This document shows positions 23,129 to 34,431 of a stretch of 64,000 bases of DNA, piece by piece. A model generated the notes under the pieces. That model had not been told where the DNA came from. It was given only the letters and a program-made list of their open reading frames with translations, and ran no database searches. Made by a program: the position numbers and the translations under genes. Each line of letters opens with the position of its first letter. Positions within the stretch are counted from its first letter, which is position 1. Source of the stretch: Periconia sp. R9002 (taxonomy: Eukaryota; Ascomycota; Dothideomycetes; Pleosporales; Periconiaceae); the NCBI GenBank assembly GCA_023627715.1, contig JAMAHW010000076.1:124001-188000 (forward strand). Reading direction: 5' to 3'.

Positions 23129-24105
23129 CTAGTAGCCGAAAGAAGCAAGCTGCTCCTTGACCTTGTCGTCAACCTTCGCCTCCTTCTGGGCCTGTGCCAG
23201 CTGCTTCCGTGCCTGCTTCTTACGCTCGTAGTAGGCGGCACCGTTGGCTTTCCTCCTCTCCTCGAGACTGGCCATACGTCAGTATAATATTCAACCACAA
23301 CAATGTCCAACAAAGCATACCGAGAGACAACATCCTGGTACTTCCAGCCAAACTCGTGTCCGAGACGGCCAACAGTGCAGTACTTGCGGCCAGGCTTCAA
23401 TCGGAGAACCCTGAGCGCCTGGGGAACGACGACGCGCTTCTTCTTGTCGTATGGGGGAGGGACACCCTCGAAGGTCTTGAGGCGCTCCATGGCGGCAGCA
23501 CCGCGGGGAGTCTTGTGCGGGATCATACCACGGACAGTTCGCCAGAACATCTTGGAGGGGGCACGGAAGTGGAAGGGACCTCCACGGGTGGGGTTGTATC
23601 GGGTCTGCTTGCGAAGGAAGGCCTGGTACTTGACTATTTGACGGTCAGCCATTGTTACGGTGCATTGCCTTTCTTCTGGTGGGAGGAGCAGCCATCCACG
23701 GCACCGGAGACATGCCACCCATTGCCTTGCAATCACATCTCAACGCTCCACCTATTCCTCCCACATGTCTCTGGACCGTCTGTTGATGGAGCTCACGTCG
23801 TAGGGGGAGTAGACGTACGCTTCGCGCGGAAAAACTCGCCGGAGATGTTGAGGGCTTCGCAGCGCACTACAACGATCTTCTGGCCATTGAGCAGCTGCTT
23901 CGCGACCGTGCTGGCCAGGCGACCGAGCAGGTGGCCCTTGCCGTCGATGACCTTTTGGCACAGTTAGCCGTGGTTCTCATCATGTTTTCTGGTGTGCATC
24001 TGGATTTTTTGACGGCGGCGTGCTTCTGAGGCGGTGCACGCATTTGTGCGTTGCATTCCAGAACGGGGGGTGTACACGTACAATGACGGGCTCAAAGGTC
24101 GACAT
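23129..24105 (-). CDS. RPL16: Cytosolic 60S ribosomal protein uL13 (L13a/Rpl16)
   Basis: Structural protein of the large cytosolic ribosomal subunit. Four exons (24082-24105, 23819-23951, 23321-23633, 23129-23267) join into 202 residues, the usual fungal length. The first exon encodes only MSTFEPVI; the second begins the conserved [14 protein letters not shown] core. The third carries the [14 protein letters not shown] and [14 protein letters not shown] segments, and the last gives the basic, Lys/Gln-rich C-terminal helix ending in FGY. Introns 1 and 2 (130 and 185 nt) are longer than most introns here, as is common for the first introns of fungal ribosomal protein genes. The third coding exon is open upstream to an in-frame ATG inside intron 2, which I treat as chance. 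Confidence 0.96.
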
Positions 24106-25609
24106 GGTGCTCGATTTCGGGGTTGTTGCTGTGTGGGTTAGTTGTGTCGTGAAGTTGGCTTCGTCGAGGTTTTGGAATGGACCTGTGTGCGCGCTTGGCA
24201 CGTTCGGCTATTTACGCACGCCATGCTCAAAACGGACGCGCTAAGTCAACGACACACATGGATTTCCAATTTCACAACTTGAGACGGAAATGTTATCACT
24301 TTCTGTGATGCAAGATGTTTGCAATGAACATTTTGCGGATCGTCAGGCTGAAGTATTCCAGGCGGTACTGAGCACTAGAACCATTGGTTTTCTATGGAAG
24401 CACCCAGGATTTGCCTCGATATGCAGTTCCGTTAGTACTCTAGTACTATTTACGGTGTCTACACATGCATTTCTTTGTAAGGATAATAGTGCATCCTGCC
24501 CTTTTACCTCGTATCCGAATCATCAGTCACTCTGATCATTCTCGGTCTCATGGGTAACTTCGTGAGTCAGCCTTAATCGCGAACAGTCTCCCTATTTATT
24601 TGTAGGCTTTCCAGCTATGTAAGTCTGCACGACCCATGGATGATCAGTTTCGTCCTATTGTATCTCGTGAAACAGGTACGCCATCGAGTTATGTACATAT
24701 TCGAAGATTGTACTCTGATAGAAGCTAAGGTGGTGGACCGTTAGTAAGATCTAGGATATATAGGAAAGGAAGTTATACTAATAGATTAAGGTCAAGCGTG
24801 TTAATGCTGAGAGATAGTCTTTAAGGCTTCAGGCAGTTAGCGCCTAGTCAGGACTGGCTATTGTTAAACTTTGTCTCAGATGAATAAGGCTTTGGAAATG
24901 AATAACTGATAAAGCAGAGAAGATGGGGGGTTTAGCCAGAAACTGATATAGGCCTTTTCGAATGCTCCACCACCAAACACAAACGATAAGTTCGACATTG
25001 TTTGGCAACTCCTTATAGATCAATTTACGCGTCAACTATATTTGGGCACATAATGTAACTACCTATCCCGCTGTGATATACTACTACACATGAAGACAGT
25101 GTTTCACATACAAATCACGAGTCGATTCAACGAAACGATATATCTTACAGATATCGTCGATCCGTCAACTTAAGTTTAGCAGAATTACTAAAGAATTCCC
25201 TCGTTCAATCTAGTTTCCACATCTCCTGCTTTGGAATCAAACTTTCAAAGTTGAGAGTATGTACAACTCAATCACAGTACGCAGCTGCGGTCTCACGTTG
25301 TCAGGAAGGTGCCAACCCAGGAACAGATTAGCCGATGGCCCGATGCTCCTTTACCAACTACCCATTACACTTGACCAGATGCTTACTCGCAACTGCCATC
25401 TCTCTTCGTACCTGTTATTGCAGCTTCCATTTACCACTACGTAATTGGCTTGTCTATTGTGATCATGGCTCCGCAACTCTTCTCTTCTTCACTATTTGTC
25501 TTTGCAAGCCAGCTATGCCATCGAAAGACCCAACCCCACCGCTCGCAAAGAACTGCGCTCCGGGGCAAGAGCTCCCAAGCCAAGCGAAATTCCCTGGCTC
25601 TTAAATTCC
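24106..25609. other. AT-rich spacer, possible decayed repeat
   Basis: No gene seen. From about 24540 to 25260 the sequence is richer in A+T and in TA dinucleotides than its flanks, with stops in all frames. That is the texture expected of an old transposon damaged by repeat-induced point mutation, but I recognise no transposon protein or terminal repeats, so this is only a suggestion. Confidence 0.4.
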
Positions 25610-26599
25610 ATGAGACAGGATCCTGGGCAGCACACCCAAGATTTGCAAGGAATCATCCGAACAATCGAACCCCCTATTTCCAACCCAGTGTCTTCCACCC
25701 CTCTCCGTCCAGCTCACGAGTATCTCCAGGGTCTGCCTGAAGATAAACAACAAACTCTACTACAATGGTATACAAGGACCACCCAGATCTCCAGTCTACC
25801 AGCCCGTCCTCGCCGGCCACGAGGTTCATTTGATAGCGGCCGAGCAAGTTCAACCACGATTCCATCAGCGAATCTTTTCGGTTCTGCATTCTCTGCATCC
25901 GGCGTGTCAAATACCCTTCAACATAGTGTCCAAGGTGGTGGCGGCCAAGCAGGCTCAGCTGCATTTCTGTCAGCTAATCGTTTCGATTCCACCTCTGCAT
26001 CCGGTGTGCCACCTCGACCACAAACAATACTTCCATCACTACATTATACCGTCCATGGTGATAGCGCAGGTTCGGGAGTGATTCCGTCAGCCAATCTCTC
26101 CGAGTCTGCCTTCTCCGCATCCGACGTGTTACTTTGCCCCCTTCAGTCTATTGGGCAAAAGCGAAACCACCAAGCTCATTTCCCCATGCAGCCGTCCCAC
26201 AGTTCTGATTCTACAAAGCGCATGAAGATTGCGTCACTACTTCAGCCTATGTCTTCCCCGTCTCCAAAAGAGGTGGCTGGCGGAATGAACACGGCGGATC
26301 ATGGCGAGGCAGTTGACGACGTGAACGAGGTGGATCATGGCGAGACGGCTGGCGGCGTGAACACGGCGGGTGAACCAGGAGTCAACAATGGCGAGACACT
26401 TGACGCTGTGAACACGGCGGGTGGACTAGGAGTCAATGATGCAGTTGGTGAAATGATCACAGCGGGTGACAACGATGGAGAGACGGTTGGCGACCTGAAT
26501 ATAAGTACTCCAGACCTATCACTCATAGACCCAGCCCTCCTTTCGTCAGTCGATGATGATGATGAACCAATACCCTATCATTCGGGTCAAATCATGTAA
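25610..26599 (+). CDS. Unrecognised repeat-rich protein, start and end uncertain
   Basis: I do not recognise this protein. The frame is open from 25496 but the first ATG in it is at 25610, giving 329 residues. An upstream exon could exist. Internal duplication supports real coding: three imperfect copies of a module with SAN-F-S-SASGV (roughly residues 80-180), and several copies of a GGVNTAG/DHGET-like acidic unit near residues 230-300. The end is also uncertain. The TAA at 26597 lies inside a perfect GTAAGT donor, with a CTAAT branch word and CAG acceptor 40-50 bases downstream, so splicing may replace the last codon and extend the protein. No known domain, membrane span or signal peptide is seen. 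It sits in the accessory block with the zinc-finger gene just downstream. Confidence 0.5.
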   Translation: MRQDPGQHTQDLQGIIRTIEPPISNPVSSTPLRPAHEYLQGLPEDKQQTLLQWYTRTTQISSLPARPRRPRGSFDSGRASSTTIPSANLFGSAFSASGVSNTLQHSVQGGGGQAGSAAFLSANRFDSTSASGVPPRPQTILPSLHYTVHGDSAGSGVIPSANLSESAFSASDVLLCPLQSIGQKRNHQAHFPMQPSHSSDSTKRMKIASLLQPMSSPSPKEVAGGMNTADHGEAVDDVNEVDHGETAGGVNTAGEPGVNNGETLDAVNTAGGLGVNDAVGEMITAGDNDGETVGDLNISTPDLSLIDPALLSSVDDDDEPIPYHSGQIM

Positions 26600-26842
26600 G
26601 TTGCATCACCACTTATGGTACTATCTAGATGCTAATTTCAAAATCAGATCACCTGATAAAATTATAACTACCCCTACCTCGCTAGCTCCTACATCGGACC
26701 CTATTGTATGGATTGCATGCTCTAACGATAATCCTATTGGGTTTTTATACCTTCTACCAACATAGCATCATGGACATCTGCAAACCTTGCGAGTTTGCAT
26801 CACCAACTTCTCAATCGATTTTCGCACATTAATAGCTCCCCA

Positions 26843-27709
26843 ATGGATCCTGACTATTGTGCAGCGATTATTGGAACGACGGTCCTGGAATCGCACACTT
26901 TTCTAGGAGATGGAGATGAGAAGATATGCGTCTACTGCCCTTTGTGTGAGTTCAAAGTGTGCAGGGGCTTTCGCGAGTTCCAAGGGATCGTCACCGGCAT
27001 GTTACTACATATTTTCAATGTCCACTCGCCCGCATCATCATATATTTGCGAGTATGATCGGTGCCCCAGGTCGGGCTCAGGAACAAAGTACAAGACGTCT
27101 AGGGGCTTTATCAATCATATGGCACAGTATCATCTCGACGCATTCCTCCAGGATGAGAGCCAGCATATCTCTATGGAGTATTTAGTGGGAGGTCAATCCA
27201 TCCGGACGCACACATTGGGGAACGCGGTTACCCACTCACATATTGTCCTTTCAGAATTCCCTTCTTTCATCAGATTTGGCATGGAATCTCTTGTCACCTC
27301 AGACAACTTGTTAACAGACACTGTTTGTTGGTACCTCCGTCATACTATCCCGCGCTCGAACACTGCGAACTTAGTCCTAATTGGACTAGATGCATGGGGT
27401 TGCAACCTTGTGCAGTTGAAGGAAGTCTGCAAAATGGGGTACTTCAATATCCACATCCTCGACCTCCGCAGGGAAGTACCTGAATACCTGGATTTGTCAT
27501 TTTACACCAATCATGACGATCATTACGCTACTGCTGTCTACAATTCCACAGCTTTCTATGTTGCTATTGGACAGTTCCGAGAGTCACCTCTACCGCATGT
27601 CGAAGTTGCTATGATGTCAGAAGAGAAGAGACGACACGCCAATCTCGTTGTGGCACTTGGTTACATGAGGACAAAGAAAAGCCAACGAGCAACCCGTCGA
27701 GGAGGATAA
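26843..27709 (+). CDS. Unrecognised protein with two C2H2-like zinc fingers
   Basis: Single open frame of 288 residues from ATG 26843. The N-terminal third has two C2H2-like fingers: one with the C-PLC pair and an HIFNVH His pair, the second with a CEYDRC pair and an HMAQYH His pair, together about residues 32-110. The rest is a mixed alpha/beta sequence with no family I recognise, including LVLIGLDAWGCN and YFNIHILDLRREVPEYLDL segments. The frame is open to 26732 upstream, so it might be the last exon of the preceding gene, but the splice I can see between them (donor 26706, acceptor 26765) does not keep this frame. DNA or RNA binding is inferred only from the fingers. Confidence 0.55.
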   Translation: MDPDYCAAIIGTTVLESHTFLGDGDEKICVYCPLCEFKVCRGFREFQGIVTGMLLHIFNVHSPASSYICEYDRCPRSGSGTKYKTSRGFINHMAQYHLDAFLQDESQHISMEYLVGGQSIRTHTLGNAVTHSHIVLSEFPSFIRFGMESLVTSDNLLTDTVCWYLRHTIPRSNTANLVLIGLDAWGCNLVQLKEVCKMGYFNIHILDLRREVPEYLDLSFYTNHDDHYATAVYNSTAFYVAIGQFRESPLPHVEVAMMSEEKRRHANLVVALGYMRTKKSQRATRRGG

Positions 27710-30700
27710 TGGCAATAGTAGTAGCGCAGATGCATATAGTATGAATCCAAATATTCCTGCATGAAACAGTCCGCGCCCATCACACTTACCACTCTGCGTA
27801 CAACGCTTCGAGGATGTCATCCCCCTTACATTGTAGTCCTCTTAGAAGTAAGTAGAATACCAGGAGGGTGTCTGTATATAATGTTTTCACTTTTTTCTAG
27901 ACAGTTTTGTTATTCAGGAATCAATAAAGATGTAGAAGTCATGTTACGGAAAGTAGCTTTATCTATAATGCTGTTTTGTGAGTCCGGGATATACCAACAT
28001 ACGCGTGAAAGCTACGAGAATCTTTTTTTTTCTTTTTTGTGGGTAGGTGGCTGGTACCTATTCTATCAAGGTTCGATACTGACAAGGCAGTCACGAGTGT
28101 TTCCATGGGTCATGTGAATGGGTAGGGCTCGCTCGGATATGCCACTAACGGAATGCGAAGCGGTGGATTACGGACGAATTCGCCCCAGTAGTCATTGTTG
28201 ATTAAGGAAACAAGCAAAGCTGACGGTTTTGCGCTCACTTTTCTCACCCTAACAGGTCTACCTCCGGAGAAGAACTTCCGCAGCAACCCGGGATTCTTTG
28301 GGATGATGTACATAGATGAAAGACAGTTGCCCCCGATTTTCAAGTCAGTCTAAGCGCTTACTTCTTCAGGGTAGAGCGAAAGTGCCCTACAACATGACTT
28401 GGGTGTACGTTTGATGGTAAATGACAAGGAGACATGCCCAGACCTACCGGCATCAAAGAATCGACGAAGAAACCTGAATTGTTCCACGATGTCTGCAGCC
28501 ACAGCCTGTGCCACACCGCTAGTTTAGTGTTGTTTCTTGTGTAGATGCGTATGTGGCTCACCCGGTGTTGCCAACTTTGCAGGGCCGAGTGCCACAGGTT
28601 GCCAAATCTCGGCAGTGAAAGCCACACTTGCTTAACGTCTTTTGCGTGATTGTCGGGACTAGGGAATCACCTGCATATCTAGACCGGTAGATAGTGGCGA
28701 ATCTCCAGCGGAATGAATTGGATCGGTGCGCGATTGTTTATCAGATTGATTGCAACTTACCTTTGATGAGAATACGCTCTAGAATACACATCGGGGCTGT
28801 AACGCACAAGACGGATTTAATTGGTACGATTGGGCATCAGAACAACTCCTTCAACTCGTGTTCCAACCACTGAATGGGCTCGGCTCCCAACAACGGTATC
28901 AGGTGGTAGAAAAGATTCAATTTCCCCCAGGATCCGCTTGGACCGATCACATTGCAGATGACGCCACAGAATGCAGTCAAGCCACGTATTCGAACTTGGC
29001 GGGTTACAGTCGTAGCAGCGGACTGTCCAATTTTGTCGCAAACGCCTAGCGGCGCCACAGTTGCTAGTGCCGCAATACGTAATTGGAGTCGTGGCTCCAA
29101 ATAGGATTTTTCCAGTGGGATGGAAAACTGCGCCGATGTTGGATACCATGTTACGCTAAAACCGTCTCGTATTACCCACTAGAGAAAACGAGAACGACGA
29201 GTTACGATCGGGAAGCAGAGTTTTGCATCGAGGGAAATTCAACTTTGAACGTGGAACCCGATTCGTAGGTATTGTCGCGGATTGTGTGGATCTTGCTCGC
29301 ATGTTCATTACTGCGACGTGAGAGAAATTAACCATGCACGCAGGTGCGATCGACTAGGTTGTTGCTCTTCTAGACGACTGATTGGAAAGCATTGTACCTG
29401 TGCTCAATCGTGGGGTCCTGCTTTTGATTCCCTGGCCAATGTTCACGCAGACACAGGTATGCCAAGAACAAACGAGAAATGCCAAAGCAGACTGCAGCTG
29501 TTTTGAGTGAGTTACTCGCGAGGCGTAGATTTAGTTAGTGTTTCGTAGAGAAACAAATGGCTCATTGCTCCTTGACTGATCATATGTGTTCCCGTGGCTG
29601 AGGCGTGAGCTGAATAGTCTTTGATTGTTTTCCCACGCGATGGGATATACTAAGGGTCATTTCCCCTGTCAATGCCTTACGTATGATACGGGTTACACCG
29701 CCATAGACAATCCTGTCGAGACAGCACATGCTGTACGCGGCCGGCAGAATACTGGATGCCAAGATGATGGGTATGCACCTGTCTCCTGATGGGTTGTCGA
29801 AGAGTACAAAAGATAATCAGCGTTGGGCTGAGAAGGAATAGATTTGATGGTTGGAGTTGTTTGTGCCATCAATGCCTATCATGTAGAGTCAGGCTAGGAA
29901 AGAGCACTTGAGGCTCCCAGCAATAGTGGCAGTTAGCTCCTGCCCTCCTGCCCTCCCGTGCCACGACCACCCGATCCTCTCGCTCCCTTTCCTTGAAGCA
30001 TCCATCCGTCACCAACCTCCAAGCTCGGCATGCATCTCCTTCTGTGGCACTCTCCTCTCCTCTTTGCGGGCTCTTTGAAACTAGCGGAATAATGGTGAGG
30101 GTGGGTAGTGTGGCTGGTCCATACGCCCCACGCCTTGATTGGGAGCGGAGGAGACCGGAGGCTTGGCAACGCCTCAGTGGCGCCTGAGCACGCGATTTTA
30201 GAGGCTCCCTCTGCCGAGATATCCGGTCACGTGCCGGTGATGCGAAGATCCTGCAATGAATCGGGCATGCCCCGGACGATTCGAAGGGCATTCAGAAGGG
30301 CCAAAGAAAGAATTCCGTCACGACCGGCTGCAATACAAACGGGGAACCAATACTCGGTTACAGCGAAGCCTTGCCAGAAGCAGCGGCTGGCGGGCTGGTG
30401 ACTTAGGATTCGGGCATATCCACCTTTTGGGCCAAGGCCCATGGCTCTGGATAGTTGGGTCTGCGTGGGTTTCGCTCGACCATTTTCCTCGTTTCTCGGC
30501 GGTGCGGCGCTGGGGCTGATGTGCACTTGTGGATGCGAACTTGTGGCAGTTGCTGGTGAAGCCACTCTTGATACCCTATGCCCCTGGTCAGTTGACGGCG
30601 AGAATACGGTAGGAAACCAGATGCGCCACAGGCTTGGCGCAGCTACCTTTGCTTCGCTATCTCCGCCTGCGGCTAGCCTCTTTGCGCTCGTTATATCTGC

Positions 30701-31145
30701 CTTGACAATGGACCCGTCATCATGGCCTTCAGGCCAAGCGTGCCCGCGACAGAGGGACGTGACGCATTGCTTGCCCAAACGTTACCCAACACTGATCCGG
30801 TGAAGCAGAGACCCCGCAATACCTCTTCTTCTCCCGTTTTATACAAGAGGACGGCTTTACAGAAGCATCTTGGATTGCATACGTATGTACATACAAACTG
30901 AACATGAGCAGAGGGCTTGGAGACGATACAGAATCGCAGACGTACCCCAACTGAAAATACCAACGCTTTGAATGCTGCACGCTATCCCAGCAATGCCAGG
31001 GTCCGTCCGCCATACACCAGTTCCACTATTCTGTGCCTTCCACCGCCCCTCCCCGCTGCTTAGTCAAGCCCGCCGATGACACTGATTGAATTTCTTCTTA
31101 GCCTGCACACCCCCAGTCTGTAATGCTTCCCCCGTGTGCCACACA
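27710..31145. other. Gene-poor 3.4-kb spacer in the accessory block
   Basis: No supportable gene on either strand. Open frames are short, overlapping and without known domains; most start at non-ATG codons. The stretch around 30100-30800 is more GC-rich and open on both strands but gives no recognisable protein. The last 300 bases probably hold the promoter of the zinc-cluster regulator. Confidence 0.5.
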
Positions 31146-34100
31146 ATGGATGCTTCCACCTCCCCAGATGTTGATGCTCCTCAGACCGATCCAGCCCATC
31201 TCGACTCCCTCGACTCCAAAGATTCCCAAGATGTCGCCGATCAGACGTCGCCAATTAACGATGACACAGAAGATCAGCCACAGAGGTCTGCCACAGGGCC
31301 AATGCAGAAGCGAAGAAGAGTAACTCGCGCATGGTACGTCTGCGCCGCTCGCCGAACCCTCTCCGCCACCCTCCCAACGTCACATCGCTTCCTGCCCACG
31401 ACTCCAAATTCCCCCCGACTGACCCTTCTCCAGCGATGAGTGCCGGCGGAAGAAGATCAAATGCGACGGCAAGCAGCCTTGCACCCACTGCACCGTCTAC
31501 AGCTATGGTATGTCGTTTTCCATCTCCACAAGCCCCATGCGCTTAGCTTAGTCCCATGGTGTGGCGCAGAATGTACCTACGATCAACCATCAAACCGACG
31601 CAGAACTGCCGCACCTCAGTACATCGAAGCCCTCGAGACCCAATTGAAGCGCGCAAAGGGCATCCTGTCCCTGATTATCCCCACTCTTGATCTAAATGAC
31701 GCCAGTATTGACGCCCATTTGCAAAGCGGCATTCTGCCCCAACTTCCTCCAGGCGTGTCGAGACAGCCACAGATTACCCGTGTGGCTCCAAGCCGTGACG
31801 ATGGCGCAAAAGCGGAGGTGGCCGACTCGCATCTCGAATCCATGGTCCAGGCGACAGGGCAACTTGATCTGGATGAAGATGGCAACTGGGACTACCACGG
31901 CCATTCCTCTGGCTTGAGCTTCATGCGGAGAATTCAGCAAGACTTTGGCCACATAATTGGTGACAAAGCACACAGTTCACCCCTGTTTATGAAGCATCGC
32001 CTGCAAATGTTCGATTCACCGAGTTCGAACCATCTGTCGCCTGCAGACTCCACAAGTGCTAACCCACCCAGCACTGATCTACCTTCCAAGAAAGAGGCCA
32101 GGGAGTTGTGTGACAAGGCTTTGATCGATGCTGGAGCATTGCTTAGGGTTGTACATTTGCCATCTTTCTACAAATCGCTAGACCGCTTATACGAGACATC
32201 GCCCGAAAATTATACCAATGCTGAAAATAGCTTCCTGCCTCTCCTGTACGCCGTGCTAGCCTTAGGTACCTTGTTCTCTAAGAATGACTCTGAAACCGAT
32301 CAGTCACACTATGAAGCCACGATTGAGGAAGGGTGAGATACTATTGGAACCCTGTATTACATGTCCATGATGCACTTCTGACTCCCACGCAGCTATAAGT
32401 ATTTCCGGGCATCACGGCAACTCTTGGATATCGCAGACTGTCGCGATTTGGTCTCGCTGCAGGCCATTGTGTTCATGATACAGTTTCTTCAGAGCTCTGC
32501 AAAACTTTCCACTTGCTACTCGTACATCGGCGTCGCTCTCCGATCAGCTCTCCGCATGGGTCTCCACAGATCGTTCAATATCAATTTCACTCCTATCGAG
32601 GCGGAAACGCGCAAGCGCCTATTTTGGGTCATTTGGCGAATGGACACGTACGTGGGTGCGATGCTTGGGCTCCCCCTCTTCCTGGATGACGAGGATGTTG
32701 ATCAGGACTATCCATCTGAAGTAGACGACGAATGCATAACCGAAACAGAGATACTCTCTATGCCAAAAGGCGCCATTTCAGTCATGGCGGCTGCTAATGC
32801 ACATGCAAAAATCATTCAGGTACTAGCAAAGGTTTGCAAATATGTCTATCCGACAAAGGGAACGCAATCTGGTGGCAAGTACTCTGTTACATACTCAGTA
32901 AGCTATTCGAAAATTCGAGAGATTGAACAGGACATGCAGAGCTGGCTAGACGAGCTGCCAATGGCATTGAGGCCCGGCGGTGAAGCCCCTCCTATCATCA
33001 TTCGGTGAGCAAGGATTTCCTCGTACAATTATCGCAAGGCTAATGTGTGTAGGGTACAACAACTTCTACGGATGGCCTTTGCGCATGCTCAACTGCTGCT
33101 CTATCGACCATTCTTGCATTATGTTTCTCAGTCCAACAGAGACAAGTCGTCTGTCGATCAACGAGCATTTGCATGCGCCTCTGCCTGTGTCAGTGTCTCT
33201 CGCAACATCATCCATATCATGACCGAAATGAAGAGGAAAGATCTTCTGATCGGTGCATACTGGTTCTCCATGTATACAACATTTTTCGCCATCATGACTC
33301 TGCTCTACTTTGTCTTGGAGCATCCGGATAGTCCCACCAGCCATGAATTGTTTAAAGATGCCATGGAAGGCAAGCAGCTGCTGGATGATTTTGCAAAGCG
33401 TAGTCTAGCAGCCGACAGGTGCTCATCGACGCTCAAGGTAAGCATATATGTTCTCTGTTTTTTCGTTGCTCTTGCTCATCTAGTGACAGGCCATTTTTGA
33501 CAAACTACCCGAGTCAATCACACAACCTAGTGAGAGTGCCGAGAGCAAGAAGCGTCGACAAGAAAGCCTACCGCAGTCCATGCAAACCCGCCCTCATCTG
33601 CTCAAGCATGACTCTGACTCTGATTTTATTGCAACGAGTCCGCGACGTGCTCAAACCTTCCCGGAAAGCACCGCTGGCACAAAGCGAACGGCATTTCCCT
33701 TATCGCAATCTCATTTGGCAAATCTCGGCGTGGATCCGGCCTACATCTCTCCTTCACAGTCGAGCTCGGATCTCTTCGAGGCGACACCCAGTCTTACACC
33801 TACTTCCGTGACCGCCAGTAGTTTAAGCAGTTATAGCATGGCTGCAGGTCCTAACCAGCCTCCAAGGCCAGGCCGACATTTTTCTGGCACGCCTCTATCG
33901 CATAGTTACACTGATCACTCTGGCCTTAGTGTCCCCTTGTCCGACATGAATACCATGATGTTCCCCACGGCTGACCCGATGCAATATCCGAATCAGGCAA
34001 TGACGACTTTCGAAGATACTCACCCACAAACTTTTGTTTACAAGCATGCCCTGCCAAATGTGACACAGCTTCCCTACCATCACGCTTCTGGCGTCGACAT

Positions 34101-34431
34101 CAAATCTGCTCCCGCGCCATATGGTGCCATGGGCAACGTTCCCATAGGACCGCGACGAGCCGATAGCGAGGTACAGCTACTGGGACCTATGCCTATGTAT
34201 TTGATGCAGGGAGCTCAGCAGCGAGGTTTTCACCCATCACCCGGTCTCCATTCCACGCCAATACCGAACCAAGAAGGGGGCAACCTGAGTTTCGACGAGC
34301 TTTTCAGTGGAGAAGAATGGGCTCAGACTTTCATGGACCAGGGCCTTGGTCTCAGTGGTAACGCAAACGCTGCTGTTTCTGGTCCCAACTACCCTAGAAA
34401 CCCCCCATACGGCATGGGAGGCTGGCAATGA
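31146..34431 (+). CDS. Zn2Cys6 transcription factor, FarA/Ctf1-like
   Basis: Nuclear DNA-binding regulator. Six exons: 31146-31333, 31434-31507, 31570-32332, 32393-33004, 33053-33437 and 33490-34431, giving 987 residues. The binuclear zinc cluster has its six Cys at 63, 66, 73, 79, 82 and 89. It is spread over three exons: intron 1 splits the codon of Cys63 and intron 2 splits Glu88. A basic stretch precedes it and a likely dimerisation helix (YIEALETQLKRA) follows. The middle, about residues 290-600, fits the fungal-specific transcription factor domain. The last 300 residues are disordered and rich in Ser, Pro, Gln and Met. The cluster and linker resemble, from memory, the FarA/Ctf1-alpha fatty-acid and cutinase regulators; I am only moderately sure of that. 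No target gene cluster lies alongside. Confidence 0.93.

Noticed and set aside
23634..24081. Possible snoRNA in the long introns of the uL13 gene
   Set aside because: Intron 1 has an ATGATGA word like box C, but it sits only about 30 bases from the 3' splice site and no paired box D CTGA follows at a proper distance. Intron 2 has no good box C.
26706..26765. Fusion of the repeat-rich gene to the zinc-finger gene through two introns
   Set aside because: The splice sites seen (26595-26647 and 26706-26765) bring the message into a different frame from the zinc-finger reading, so I keep two genes.
30227..30778. 183-codon open frame on the minus strand in the accessory block
   Set aside because: It starts at TTG, has no recognisable domain, and both strands are open here. 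The evidence is too weak to call a gene.
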